DNA from: JAWUWD01 sp034112085
Lineage (GTDB): Bacteria; Bacteroidota; Bacteroidia; Cytophagales; Cyclobacteriaceae
Assembly (NCBI GenBank): GCA_034112085.1
Contig: JAWUWD010000133.1
Location: forward strand, 24,687 to 88,686
DNA: 64,000 nucleotides
Direction of reading: 5' to 3'
Below the pieces are notes generated by a model. It had not been told where the DNA came from. It saw only the letters and a program-made list of their open reading frames with translations, and did no database searches. The translations under genes were made by a program, and so were the position numbers. This document shows, in pieces, positions 17,178 to 27,400 of this stretch. Each line of letters begins with the position of its first letter. The first letter of the stretch is position 1.

Positions 17178-20100
17178 CTATTTTTCTATGATGACTCTAA
17201 AGGTCTTTAAGATACTATCTTTTTTCATGGGGTTTTCTAAGTGGACGATGTAAACGCCAGCATCTAAATGACCGACATTTATTCCTTGGTGTTTAGCCAC
17301 ATCATAATTTTCTTGTAAGACCTCTTTTCCAATTGAGTTGAATATTGAAACCGTATAATTATTACCGAGGGTGTTTAATTCGTTAATGAACAATAATTCT
17401 CCAGTAGGGTTGGGGTATAACTCAACATTGACATAGTCAGGAAGTGACCCAAGTGCGGTGATATTTACTATTGCTACTGAGATCACGCCTTCTGCCACAA
17501 TAGCAGTTACTTGAGCTTCAGGTTGACTTTGATTAACATCGATTTCTAGATTGGAATCGGTATCCATTGGGTATCCAGGATATTGTACGTTAAAAGTGTA
17601 TACATCATTTTCTAGGTTTTCAAATTTGAATTCACCTTCATCATTGGTATATACATAATCCACCAATTCGAGATCAGTGTCTTCGCTTTTCCCAGATCTG
17701 CGTCCTCTTCTCACAGAAACTCCTGCACCTCCTACTCTCCTTTTTGCTTCTAATCTACCACCTTCAGGAATTTCCTCTTCTAATATTCCCGAGATTAAAC
17801 CTTCACCAGCTGGTTTTTCATCTGGGACTCCTTCTAGAATCACGTCTACTCCTACTGTCGTTGAGTCTAGGGTTATAATCCCTGCCTCTTCCCATAGAAT
17901 AGAATTTATCTCTTCACCCCAGTAGGTGGGCAGATGATCTGGAAAAGCTGTCAGATCAGCTTGAGCCAAAGTGATATATTGTCCAAGAGCTGCATTCGGG
18001 TGAGTATACGTCCCGTCATTCGCTACATTAATCACCGAAGTGGTATCGTACCCATCAGTATTGGTGATTCTTAATAACATTACTTCTCCATTGTCAAGAG
18101 CTGTGTTGGCATCCAAGAAGATAGTACCTGAAATAGATGCCTGTGCTTTGATTGTGGTTACTTCAGTAGTGAGTGTTAAGCCTGTTACAATGGTATTGGT
18201 GACTTCGCAATGATAATCCCCTATATCAGCAGTGTTAATAGAAGTGATGTTATATTCACTACTAATTGCTCCTGTGATTATGGCATCGTCCTTGAACCAT
18301 TGATATTGATTAGCAGTACCACTTGTAGTTATTGATACTGGGAAGTCACTTCTAGCGGAAACAGTTTCAGTTGAAGCAATACCGATGGTGGCTTGATTTG
18401 AATAGTCAATTCCTGGAATTGCTGCATTAGGTTCTAATGAGCCAAACTCAAGCTTATTATCGGAGAAATCAAGAGTGTTGATTGTCGTTCCTGATAAATC
18501 TGGAATGGCCGTTAGTAAGTTGCCTGAAACATCCAAAGTCACTAATGAATCTAGCGCTGTATTAACACTAATTTCTCCTGCAAGATTGTTATTTTCTAAA
18601 AGAACAGTTGATACACGGCCATTTACGACTGTCACTCCAAACCAAGTAGAAACATCGCTAGTTTTCCAATTGGTGTTATCAGTCCAGGTATCTCCTCCTG
18701 TTTCATCATACAGAGTGACCAATTGTGTCGAGTCCAATTCAAGCACTGATTGAATTGACAAAGTCGTGATTTCAGTGGTAAGGGTTAATCCTGTAACAAT
18801 GGAATTGGTGACTTCACAGTGATAGTCAGCTTCATCAGTAATATCTATGGTACTAACTGTATGGGTATTATTGATTGCTCCGGTTATAGGCGAACTATTT
18901 TTGAACCACTGATAACTATTGGCAGTACCACTTGTAGTTATTGACAACACAAAATCATCGCCCGCTAGGGCTGCCGGAGTAGAAGCACTTCCAATATTTG
19001 CTTGATTCGAGTAGTCAATGCCAGGGATTGCTGCATTAGGTTCTAATGATCCAAATTCGAGTTGATTTTCAGAAAAGTCAAGAGTAGTAATGCTCGTTCC
19101 TGCCAAATCAGGAATAGCCGTCAGCAAGTTTCCTGATACATCTAACGTAATCAAAGAGTCTAATCCTGTATCGACAGATATGGCTCCTGTAAGATTGTTG
19201 TTTTCCAATATTACCGTTGATACGCGGTCATTGACCACCGTCACCCCAAACCATGTAGAGACATCTCCAGTTTTCCAATTCGTGTTATCAGTCCAGGTAT
19301 CTCCTCCTGTTTCATCATACAAAGTGACCAATTGTGCCGAGTCAAGACCAAGAACAGACTCTATAGACAAGGAAGTTATTTCAGTGGTAAGCGTCAATCC
19401 TGTAACAATGGAATTGGTGACTTCACAATAATAATCAGCTTCATCAGTAATGTCTATCGCATTAAGTGTATGGGTATTAGTGATTGCTCCGGTTATAGGC
19501 GAACTATTTTTGAACCACTGATAACTATTGGCAGTTCCACTTGTAGTTATTGACAACACAAAGTCATCGCCCGCTAGGGCTGCGGCCGATGAAGCTGTTC
19601 CGATAGTTGCTTGGTTCGAGTAGTCAATCCCTGGAATTCCAGCATTCGCCTCCAAAGTTCCAAATTCCAATTGATTATTGGATACATCAATTGTGCTAAT
19701 ACTGTTAGTGGTAAAATCAGGAATTTCAGTTAGTAAATTGCCTGATAAATCAAGAGTGGTCAGAGAATCTAAGTTAGATTTAGCACTAATGACTCCAGTA
19801 AGGTTGTTGTTTGCTAAAATCAGAGATGAAACACGATCGTTTGTCACGGTAACTCCTGACCAGGTGGATACATCACCTGTCTTCCAATTGGTATTATTCG
19901 TCCAACTGTCGCCTCCTGTTTCATCATACAACGTCACCAATTGTACTGAATCAAGCCCTAGAACAGATTCAATGGACAAAGAAGTGAGTTCCGTTGTAAG
20001 TGTTAGCCCAGTCACGATTGAGCTATTGACTTCACAATGATAGTCAGCTACATCAGTAATATCTATCGCACTTAATGTATGCGTATTATTGGTTGCCCCA

Positions 20101-23096
20101 GTTATTGGAGATCCATTTTTGAACCACTGGTAACTATTAGCAGTACCACTAGTAGTGATAGATAAGACGAAATCATCACCAGCAAGGACTGCAGGAGTAG
20201 ATGCCGTACCTATTGTTCCTTGATTTGCATAATTGATTCCTGCAACTCCTACATTTGCTTCTAATGAACCAAATTCAAGTTGATTATTTGATACATCTAT
20301 GGTCGTAATATGATTTGCTAGAGAGAAATCAGGAATTCCGGTTAATAAATTCCCAGAAAGATTGAGGGTGGCTAATGAATCTAGCCCAGAATTAACTGTA
20401 AATGCTCCAGTGATATTGTTGTTTGGCAGTGCCAGAGAAGTAACTCGATTGTTGGCTACCGTAACTCCAAACCATGTAGATACATCCCCAGTTTTCCAAT
20501 TGGTATTATTCGTCCAACTATCTCCCCCGGTTTCATCATAGACAGTTACCAATTGTGCCGAGTCGGCTACTATGCTTATTACCGGCATATTGGTGTTGTT
20601 GATTATGAACCTATTGCCTTGATAGTACTGTAGAGTAAACAGATCCTTATCCCCATCCCCATCAATATCACCTGCTACTGCTCCATAACTTTTGGAATCT
20701 AGACTCCCAACAACAGAAAAGGCACCAGCACCATCGTTTTGAATGAATTGATCATTATACTCACCACCATTAATAAAAAGATCAATATCTCCATCCAAAT
20801 CAAAGTCTTCAAGAATTGGAATAGATTCTGCTGTGGTAGTAGCTATTATAGAGGCCGTGAAGTTAGCTGTACCGTCATTTGTAAAAAAATTGACATCACT
20901 CGGAATTGGATTACGATCAATTACCACAATGTCAGCATCCCCATCATTATCCATGTCTTTCACCTGAAAACTACTCTCATTAAATTCGAATGATGGGTTG
21001 GCAGGAGTAATTAGCCCTGTGGCTGACAATGAGCCAGCAGTATTTGTGTATTTCGCAAGCCCTACAGATACATAACTAAATTCAGCCCTTGTAATTACAT
21101 CTAGATCGCTATCGCCATCAATATCTGTAAGTACCAGACCTCTAATTTTATTAGTAGCGGGAGAACTAGATTCTGTAAAGCTACCACTTCCATTATTTGT
21201 CCAAATGTTGATGTTATCAATAGTCGTAATATCATTAGAAGTAACGGTTACGACATCTACAAATCCATCACCGTTCATATCACCAGTAGCTATGCCTTGT
21301 ATTCGGTCATCGCTATCTGCCGCTGCAAAAGTACTTCCTGCTGTAAAGTTTCCTGTCCCATCGTTGTTCCATACATGGAATTGATGCTCAAGATCACCAT
21401 CAGCGAAAATAACATCGCTATCACCATCGTTGTCATAGTCCCCTGTAGTTAGATAATATGTTCCATGTGTGACTGAAATCTCTGGTCCTTTCGAAAAATT
21501 ACCTGTGCCGTCATTGATCAAGGTGCCATTGGTGTAGGACATGATGACATCTAAATCACTGTCTCCGTCTAAATCCAATAAATCAAAATCTGGCGAATAG
21601 ATTACATCTACTATCTGATCATCAAATGACGTGAAATTGGCTGTGCCATCATTTGCAAATAATTCCATGTCGATATAGCTGGCTAAGACTATGTCATTAT
21701 CGCCATCACCATCGAAATCGATAATGGTAGCTTCAGCATCATCAGATGGGTTATTTGTAAAATTCAATAGTTGGGAACTCTCAGTAAACACGTTTGCACC
21801 ATCATTGATCCAAAGGATATTTTCATCAATGTTAGTATTCAATGAAATATTCTGAATGTCTTTTCCGATTATTATTTCACTCCCCCCGTTGGCATCCAAG
21901 TTAGAAATCACGAAATCGTTATCATAATTGACTTGCAAATTTGCGTCTACATTTTGTTCGATGGTTGTTTGTGTGAATCTACCAGTGCCATCATTTTCAA
22001 AATGCCACAAATTGTCAATAATTGATGCCACAACATCAATATCACCATCAGCATCCGTATCGGCTATTCCCCCAAGTCTCACATAAGTATAGCTGGCGCC
22101 CGTTATCAATGTTTTTACAACTGAAGGCTCGGTAAAACCACCGGATTGATCATTCAAATACACTTTTATAGTGTCTTGATCTATTATTGTAATATCAAGG
22201 AAGGCATCACCGGTAAAATCACCTACGCGCATTAGGTCAGTATTAGGTAAAAAAGCTAAGGCAGTTCCAGTCGTAAAACTGGTGCCCGTACCACTATTAC
22301 TCAATATTTTTGCCTCATAGACATATCCACCTATATCTTCTCTGGTCAGTATGTCCAAGTCACCATCTCCATCGAAGTCACCTTTGTCTAAGAATCTATT
22401 TTCAGGGCCAAAAGCCGAATTAGTAGCGATGAAATTTCCGCTACCATCATTTATCAAATAATTAAAACGAGATTGATTTGAATTGTTTTCTTCAAGAACC
22501 ACAAAATCTAGATCACCGTCTCCGTCAAAATCGCCCATCAAAATATGATCAACACCATAACTAGGCGTCCATATTTCGTTCTGTGTTCTTATATCACCTG
22601 CTCCGTCATTCACAAACATTTTGGCAGCAGAATAATATGCAAACATTATCAAATCCAAATCACTGTCTCCATCAAAATCACCTACATATCTTCTATCACT
22701 TAGCAACCCATCGCCTAATACGGGTTGCTCACTAAAGATGGACACAGCCTGCGACCTAGCTGATGAGTTTGAATCCTTGCTTGCGGATTGAGTGCTCCTT
22801 ATTTCTTTATTTTGCTTGAAGGCTCCAAATCGTTTTTCTTGCGTTGGTCTCTCCTGCGCATTTCCGGCTATCGCAACAAAGCCCAAAGCAAATGCCAGTG
22901 CCCAATGCTTTAATTTAAGATTGGAAGCCAGCCCTAATTGATGTTCGAGTTTTTTTAATTTTTCAATCCAATGATGTTTCGACCTTCCATTTTTGTTTTG
23001 AAAATCGCCCTTACTCAGGCTTTTTAAAAATCGATTTTGGAGCTTCAAATAAGTTTCTTTTCTTTTTTGAAGAATGGATGATTGAAGATTTTTCAT
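17178..23096 (-). CDS. Giant T9SS surface protein: VCBS propellers, four LRR-Ig repeats, CTD
   Basis: A 1972-residue exported protein. It starts with an unusual polar extension of about 60 residues before the hydrophobic signal segment (HWALAFALGFVAIAGNAQ, about residues 63-80). Residues about 120-840 are FG-GAP/VCBS blades with many DxDxDGDxD calcium loops. Residues about 840-1650 are four tandem copies of a 203-residue unit, each a short leucine-rich stretch (YDETGGDSWTNNTNWK, LxLxNNNLTG, LDLSGNLLT) followed by an Ig-like domain (YQWFKN ... YHCEV). Then come a carboxypeptidase-regulatory-like domain with an Arg-rich patch (KRRVGGAGVSVRRGRRSGK) and a type A T9SS sorting domain (LYPNPTGELL ... 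GVYIVHLENP). Probable adhesin or matrix protein. It is 54 bases downstream of the TIGR03032 gene on the same strand. Confidence 0.9.
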   Translation of the reverse strand: MKNLQSSILQKRKETYLKLQNRFLKSLSKGDFQNKNGRSKHHWIEKLKKLEHQLGLASNLKLKHWALAFALGFVAIAGNAQERPTQEKRFGAFKQNKEIRSTQSASKDSNSSARSQAVSIFSEQPVLGDGLLSDRRYVGDFDGDSDLDLIMFAYYSAAKMFVNDGAGDIRTQNEIWTPSYGVDHILMGDFDGDGDLDFVVLEENNSNQSRFNYLINDGSGNFIATNSAFGPENRFLDKGDFDGDGDLDILTREDIGGYVYEAKILSNSGTGTSFTTGTALAFLPNTDLMRVGDFTGDAFLDITIIDQDTIKVYLNDQSGGFTEPSVVKTLITGASYTYVRLGGIADTDADGDIDVVASIIDNLWHFENDGTGRFTQTTIEQNVDANLQVNYDNDFVISNLDANGGSEIIIGKDIQNISLNTNIDENILWINDGANVFTESSQLLNFTNNPSDDAEATIIDFDGDGDNDIVLASYIDMELFANDGTANFTSFDDQIVDVIYSPDFDLLDLDGDSDLDVIMSYTNGTLINDGTGNFSKGPEISVTHGTYYLTTGDYDNDGDSDVIFADGDLEHQFHVWNNDGTGNFTAGSTFAAADSDDRIQGIATGDMNGDGFVDVVTVTSNDITTIDNINIWTNNGSGSFTESSSPATNKIRGLVLTDIDGDSDLDVITRAEFSYVSVGLAKYTNTAGSLSATGLITPANPSFEFNESSFQVKDMDNDGDADIVVIDRNPIPSDVNFFTNDGTANFTASIIATTTAESIPILEDFDLDGDIDLFINGGEYNDQFIQNDGAGAFSVVGSLDSKSYGAVAGDIDGDGDKDLFTLQYYQGNRFIINNTNMPVISIVADSAQLVTVYDETGGDSWTNNTNWKTGDVSTWFGVTVANNRVTSLALPNNNITGAFTVNSGLDSLATLNLSGNLLTGIPDFSLANHITTIDVSNNQLEFGSLEANVGVAGINYANQGTIGTASTPAVLAGDDFVLSITTSGTANSYQWFKNGSPITGATNNTHTLSAIDITDVADYHCEVNSSIVTGLTLTTELTSLSIESVLGLDSVQLVTLYDETGGDSWTNNTNWKTGDVSTWSGVTVTNDRVSSLILANNNLTGVISAKSNLDSLTTLDLSGNLLTEIPDFTTNSISTIDVSNNQLEFGTLEANAGIPGIDYSNQATIGTASSAAALAGDDFVLSITTSGTANSYQWFKNSSPITGAITNTHTLNAIDITDEADYYCEVTNSIVTGLTLTTEITSLSIESVLGLDSAQLVTLYDETGGDTWTDNTNWKTGDVSTWFGVTVVNDRVSTVILENNNLTGAISVDTGLDSLITLDVSGNLLTAIPDLAGTSITTLDFSENQLEFGSLEPNAAIPGIDYSNQANIGSASTPAALAGDDFVLSITTSGTANSYQWFKNSSPITGAINNTHTVSTIDITDEADYHCEVTNSIVTGLTLTTEITTLSIQSVLELDSTQLVTLYDETGGDTWTDNTNWKTSDVSTWFGVTVVNGRVSTVLLENNNLAGEISVNTALDSLVTLDVSGNLLTAIPDLSGTTINTLDFSDNKLEFGSLEPNAAIPGIDYSNQATIGIASTETVSARSDFPVSITTSGTANQYQWFKDDAIITGAISSEYNITSINTADIGDYHCEVTNTIVTGLTLTTEVTTIKAQASISGTIFLDANTALDNGEVMLLRITNTDGYDTTSVINVANDGTYTHPNAALGQYITLAQADLTAFPDHLPTYWGEEINSILWEEAGIITLDSTTVGVDVILEGVPDEKPAGEGLISGILEEEIPEGGRLEAKRRVGGAGVSVRRGRRSGKSEDTDLELVDYVYTNDEGEFKFENLENDVYTFNVQYPGYPMDTDSNLEIDVNQSQPEAQVTAIVAEGVISVAIVNITALGSLPDYVNVELYPNPTGELLFINELNTLGNNYTVSIFNSIGKEVLQENYDVAKHQGINVGHLDAGVYIVHLENPMKKDSILKTFRVIIEK
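18140..20575 (-). repeat. Four tandem ~609-bp intragenic repeats (LRR + Ig unit)
   Basis: Within the giant surface-protein gene the same about 203-codon module occurs four times. The anchor sequence encoding YDETGGDSW recurs at + strand positions near 18701, 19310, 19919 and 20531, giving periods of 609, 609 and 612 bases. Stretches of dozens of bases are identical between the second and third copies, while the outer copies differ more, as expected of unequal recombination with later drift. All copies keep the reading frame. Boundaries are approximate. Such repeats allow in-frame length variation of the displayed protein. Confidence 0.9.
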
Positions 23097-23150
23097 AGTG
23101 TATTCTATTTATTTCTTACTATACCACAGGGCAATTTAGTTTCTTTTGTA

Positions 23151-24242
23151 TCAAGGTGTAATAGTTTCTTTATCTTCTGGCGCTGCCTCTCTTTGCCAAA
23201 ACACCATTTCTTTTGTTGCGACAGTAGTTTCATGGATGCCCTTTTCCAAATTTAGTATGTTGGGGCGGATGGTGTTGGGCAGTACTTTCACTTCGAAGAG
23301 TTCATCGACAGTGGTATTGTAGTTGATATACCCCACTTGTTTTCCTGTAGGAAGATACACTACACTCACTCCACAATTTACTGATTTCTGTGCGATAGGT
23401 GCTTCTTTGAACAAAGAGCTGCTCTGCCTTAATTTTGACATGGCGATGAACAAGTAGTCTCCGATGCGATCCATTCCTCGTAAAAAGCCGTTGAGTTGAG
23501 TAATCACTTCGTATTTTTTATTTTCAACATCGACCTTGATCAATTCGCCAGTCGCTGACAGCAACATATATAGACCATCATCATACCAGCGTGGCGAATG
23601 TGGTGTTGGTAGATTCTCAAGTATTATTTCATTGGTAGTTATATCTATTAACACACCTGAGTTAAGCATTCCTTTTTTCCAGCTCAAGGCAGAATCTCCA
23701 GTACCCAGCGCTGTCACATATTTGGCTTCACCATCTTTGACAGCTATCCCATTTAAATGGCATCGATCTTCTGGAATTAGATTTGAGATAAATGAAGGTT
23801 TCCAAATAGGCTCAAAACTGAATTGATGACTTAATGCCGACAAACATGAAAATGCGGTATTGACAGCAATCAATCCTTTATCTGTCCATGCCAGGTCATG
23901 CAAGTCTAATGTGCCGGTATAGAAGCTTGTTCTTGGCACATAGAAGGAATCATAAACTCCAGGATTGGCTGGATAGTCTTTGGCAAGCCCTGGTGCGTTG
24001 GCTGTTATAATTATTTCAGATTTGAGCGCAATGGCAAGTGTATTGCTTTTGACAGCCATGCCCATTGGTCTCGGAAAATTTCTAGGTAATTGAATTAATG
24101 AATCATTGTCCTTAGGAGAAAATAAAACCACTTTCCCCGTCTGATAGGTGCTTATCGCTAATGAACACTGAAGACCCTGAAGAATTTCTGGTACGTTTGG
24201 CGAATAGCTATAACTAAAAGGTGGTGGTGGTTGCTGCTGCAT
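23151..24242 (-). CDS. TIGR03032/DUF4915-family protein
   Basis: A 363-residue protein of the TIGR03032 family, a beta-propeller-like group of unknown function. Recognisable stretches are VPEILQGLQCSLAISTYQTGKVVLFS at the start, NFPRPMGMAV, DLHDLAWTDKGLIAVNTAFSCL, DRCHLNGIAVKDGEAKYVTALG and the SPRWYDDGLYMLLSATGELIKVD strand pairs. No signal peptide is present, so it appears cytoplasmic or exported by another route. The amino terminus has a proline run (QQQPPPPFSYSYSP). It is the promoter-proximal gene of the pair with the giant T9SS protein and is divergent from the CHAT gene, with 250 bases between the starts. Confidence 0.85.
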   Translation of the reverse strand: MQQQPPPPFSYSYSPNVPEILQGLQCSLAISTYQTGKVVLFSPKDNDSLIQLPRNFPRPMGMAVKSNTLAIALKSEIIITANAPGLAKDYPANPGVYDSFYVPRTSFYTGTLDLHDLAWTDKGLIAVNTAFSCLSALSHQFSFEPIWKPSFISNLIPEDRCHLNGIAVKDGEAKYVTALGTGDSALSWKKGMLNSGVLIDITTNEIILENLPTPHSPRWYDDGLYMLLSATGELIKVDVENKKYEVITQLNGFLRGMDRIGDYLFIAMSKLRQSSSLFKEAPIAQKSVNCGVSVVYLPTGKQVGYINYNTTVDELFEVKVLPNTIRPNILNLEKGIHETTVATKEMVFWQREAAPEDKETITP

Positions 24243-24349
24243 ATTTCATCTAATATCGACAATAAATATATAGATATTCTATTAATGAATAAATAACTTG
24301 AATAGTGATTTTTAAGTGAAAGATAATTATATTTTATGTAAAGTCAAGC

Positions 24350-24382
24350 CACTCAAAGTAAGTTTATGACTTACTTTGAGTG
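24350..24382. promoter_or_regulatory. 14-bp perfect inverted repeat in the CHAT/TIGR03032 divergent region
   Basis: Arms 24350-24363 and 24369-24382 are perfect 14-base complements (CACTCAAAGTAAGT and its reverse complement) with a five-base loop. There is no U-run after either arm, so it is not a standard intrinsic terminator. It sits about 107 bases before the start of the TIGR03032 gene and 110 bases before the start of the CHAT gene, almost exactly central between the divergent starts. A dimeric-regulator operator or a leader-RNA hairpin are the likeliest readings. The rest of the 250-base gap is AT-rich and shows no convincing TAnnTTTG box. Confidence 0.7.
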
Positions 24383-24492
24383 TAGAAAAAGTATACAGTA
24401 CTCGTAGAGGAAATTAGTATTTAGAAAATTTGTATTTTAGCAGAGCAGTTTTCTTCTAAGATGAATCCTCTCATTCATAAGACAATACTAAC

Positions 24493-27400
24493 ATGAAAAC
24501 GTCACGACATATTAACAGCAGAAAAGTACTGTTACCTCTTATTTTATTGTATAATCTAAGCCTTTTTGGACAGTCTATTGGTAATTATGCTGGGATAGAA
24601 TTGGCCTATGAATCAGGCGAATATGAAAAGTGCATTGAACTCACTAATAAACATAAGGCAGAGCTAACTACCGCTAAAGATAGCATAGCCGCGAATGTGT
24701 TTTTCTATTTGGGAGACAGCTATATGCTGGTAGGTGACGACAAACAAGCGCTGGAAAATTTTGAAAAGGAACTTGAACTTAGGGAAGTACTTGGAGATAA
24801 TGAGGAGTTGAGTGCCACATTGTACAATTTGATGAGGTTGTACAATGATCTCGGAAATTATGTTGAGGCCAGAACTACAGGGACTCGTCTTTTAGAAATA
24901 GACAAACAAACATTTGGTCAAACAAGTGAAGAATACATAATGTCTGTCAACGATTATATGGATGTATTGCGCAATCAGACAGCATACCAACTTCTAATTG
25001 TCCAAGGAGAGAAAACGCTAAAATTCCTAGATGAGAACATGCCTGAATATGGGCTTATTCTTAATAAGGTAGCTGACGGATACTCGGCACTTGGAAATTA
25101 TTCAAAGGCTGAACCCTTGTTTGAGCAGTCGCTAGAACATATTGGGGAAATCAAAGGATATAGCTCTATTGAATTTGCAGTGGGTTTTTCAAACCTAGGA
25201 TTGATGTATAGAGATCAAGGCAGGTACCCTGATGCAGAATCTGTCTTCACCGAAGCGATTAAGATTCTTGATCAACGTGGAAGTACAGAAGCGATAGCCC
25301 ATTCGATTTCGATATTGAATAATTTGGCTTTGGTGCATTTGGAGTTGTCTAACTATGAAGCAACATTAGATGCATTTTGGAAAATAGAAAAATATGATGC
25401 GGAGGCTTATGGGAAAGATCATCCGTATTATGCAAATACTTTAAACCTTTTGGGAGAAGCCTATAATGAAAAAGGAAGCTATGAAGAGGCGCTCAATTAT
25501 TATAACCAAGCAGCACCTGTTATTCTAAAAACATATGGTGAAAAGAGCATTGACTATGCCTACAATCTTAACAACAAAGGTCGGGCACATATGCTCTCAG
25601 GTGATTTAGAAAAAGCAATACCACTATACGGGCAAGCGCTTGAGGTTTACAAGAAAGCTACTGGTAAAAGTAGTTCAGCATATGCTACCAGCTTGTTCAA
25701 TCTTGGAAGAGCATTGGAAATGAAAGAGGATCCAAAGGCTGTCAAACATTTTCAAGAAGCGCTAAAAATTAGGAAAAGTAATCTCGGTGAAAGTCATCCA
25801 CTCTATGGAAAAATTCTTCCACATCTTGCAGCACATCATTGGGCAAAAGGAGAAAACGAACAATCGTTAGAATTCTTTAATGAGACTTTTGATAATTATT
25901 ACAAGCAAATTGATAGCTACTTTCCCGTATTAAGCGAGTCAGAAAAAACAAAATTTTACTATGGAGGATTACGTCTGGATTTTGAAAAATTCAATGCTTT
26001 TGCTGTCGCTAATAATCACTCAATGCCTCAACTTACGGGTGATATGTACAATTATCAGCTAAACACCAAGGCGTTGATCATGTATGCTACGAGCAAGGTG
26101 CGTGATGATATTATGAATAAAGGAGGCATAAAATTAATTAAAAGATATAATGAGTGGCTAGAACTCAAAGAACGCCTTTCAAAACTATATGCTGTCAATG
26201 CTCAAGCCGATCGGAGCACAATCGATTCACTTAGTGGAGTGGCTAATTCATTAGAGAAGGAATTAACGGAAAAGTCGAGTCAATTTGGAGAAACGTATGC
26301 CAATGGTAAGCATACTTGGCAGGAAGTTAGAGATCATTTGTCAGATGGAGAAGCTGCTGTTGAGGTCATACGATTTAGGGATTTTGATCCAAAGGCTGGT
26401 GGAAGCTTTAACGGAAACATAAAATATGCAGTATTAATAGTAAAACCAACAACCAAAGACTATCCAGAGTTAGTGATGTTGGAGAATGGCAAACAGATTG
26501 AGGAGCGTTATATTATTAACTACCGTAATTCGATTCGCTACCAGATATTTGATCAACATTCTTATGGAGTACTTTGGGAGCCTATAGCTCCTGCACTCAA
26601 AGGGGTAAATAAAATATATTTCTCGCCTGATGGAGTCTATAATCAAATCAGCATAAATTCACTATATAATCCAGATTCGAAACAGTATCTTCTAGAAGAG
26701 ATGAATATTCACAATGTCACAAACACTAAGGATTTACTTTCCTTTGACATGAACAAGAAAACTGCACCAGGAGCTTCAATGCTTTTTGGGTATCCAGATT
26801 ACAATTTTGAAATAGAGAAAAAGGAAAAGAAGGGAGAACAAAGGAGCTTAAGATCCCTTCGAGGTGGTGGAAGTGGCGGGCTGACGAGAGGATTGAGAGC
26901 CGGATTATTAAGATATCTCAGAGGAGATGAAGGGATTTCGATGCTTCCAGGAACAAAGACAGAGGTTGAGAATATTGCTGGAATGTTTGCTTTAGAAAAC
27001 GCAGAACACACTACGTATTACACCAAAGATGCTGATGAATACACACTCAAACATGCGCGAAGCCCTAAATTATTGCACATAGCTACTCATGGGTTTTTCA
27101 TGGCTAATATTGATGAAGTATCTAGTAGTGATAAGGCCAAATATCTAGAAAATCCCCTAATGAGATCAGGTCTAGTACTAGCGGGGGCTGGAGGCTTTCT
27201 AAAAACGGGAGACACTTATAACGGAGAGGACGGAATACTTACAGCCAACGAAGCTATGAATATGCGTCTGGATAACACAGAGGTGGTGGTAATGTCAGCA
27301 TGTGAAACTGGTCTTGGGACAATTACCAATGGAGAGGGCGTTTATGGATTACAGCGCGCATTTTTGGTAGCTGGAGCGAAGAGCCTGATTATGAGCATGT

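Noticed and set aside
18475..20040. Plus-strand ORFs of similar sequence (18475-18753, 19090-19431, 19678-20040)
   Set aside because: They are antisense shadows of the four repeats in the giant surface-protein gene, which is why they resemble one another.
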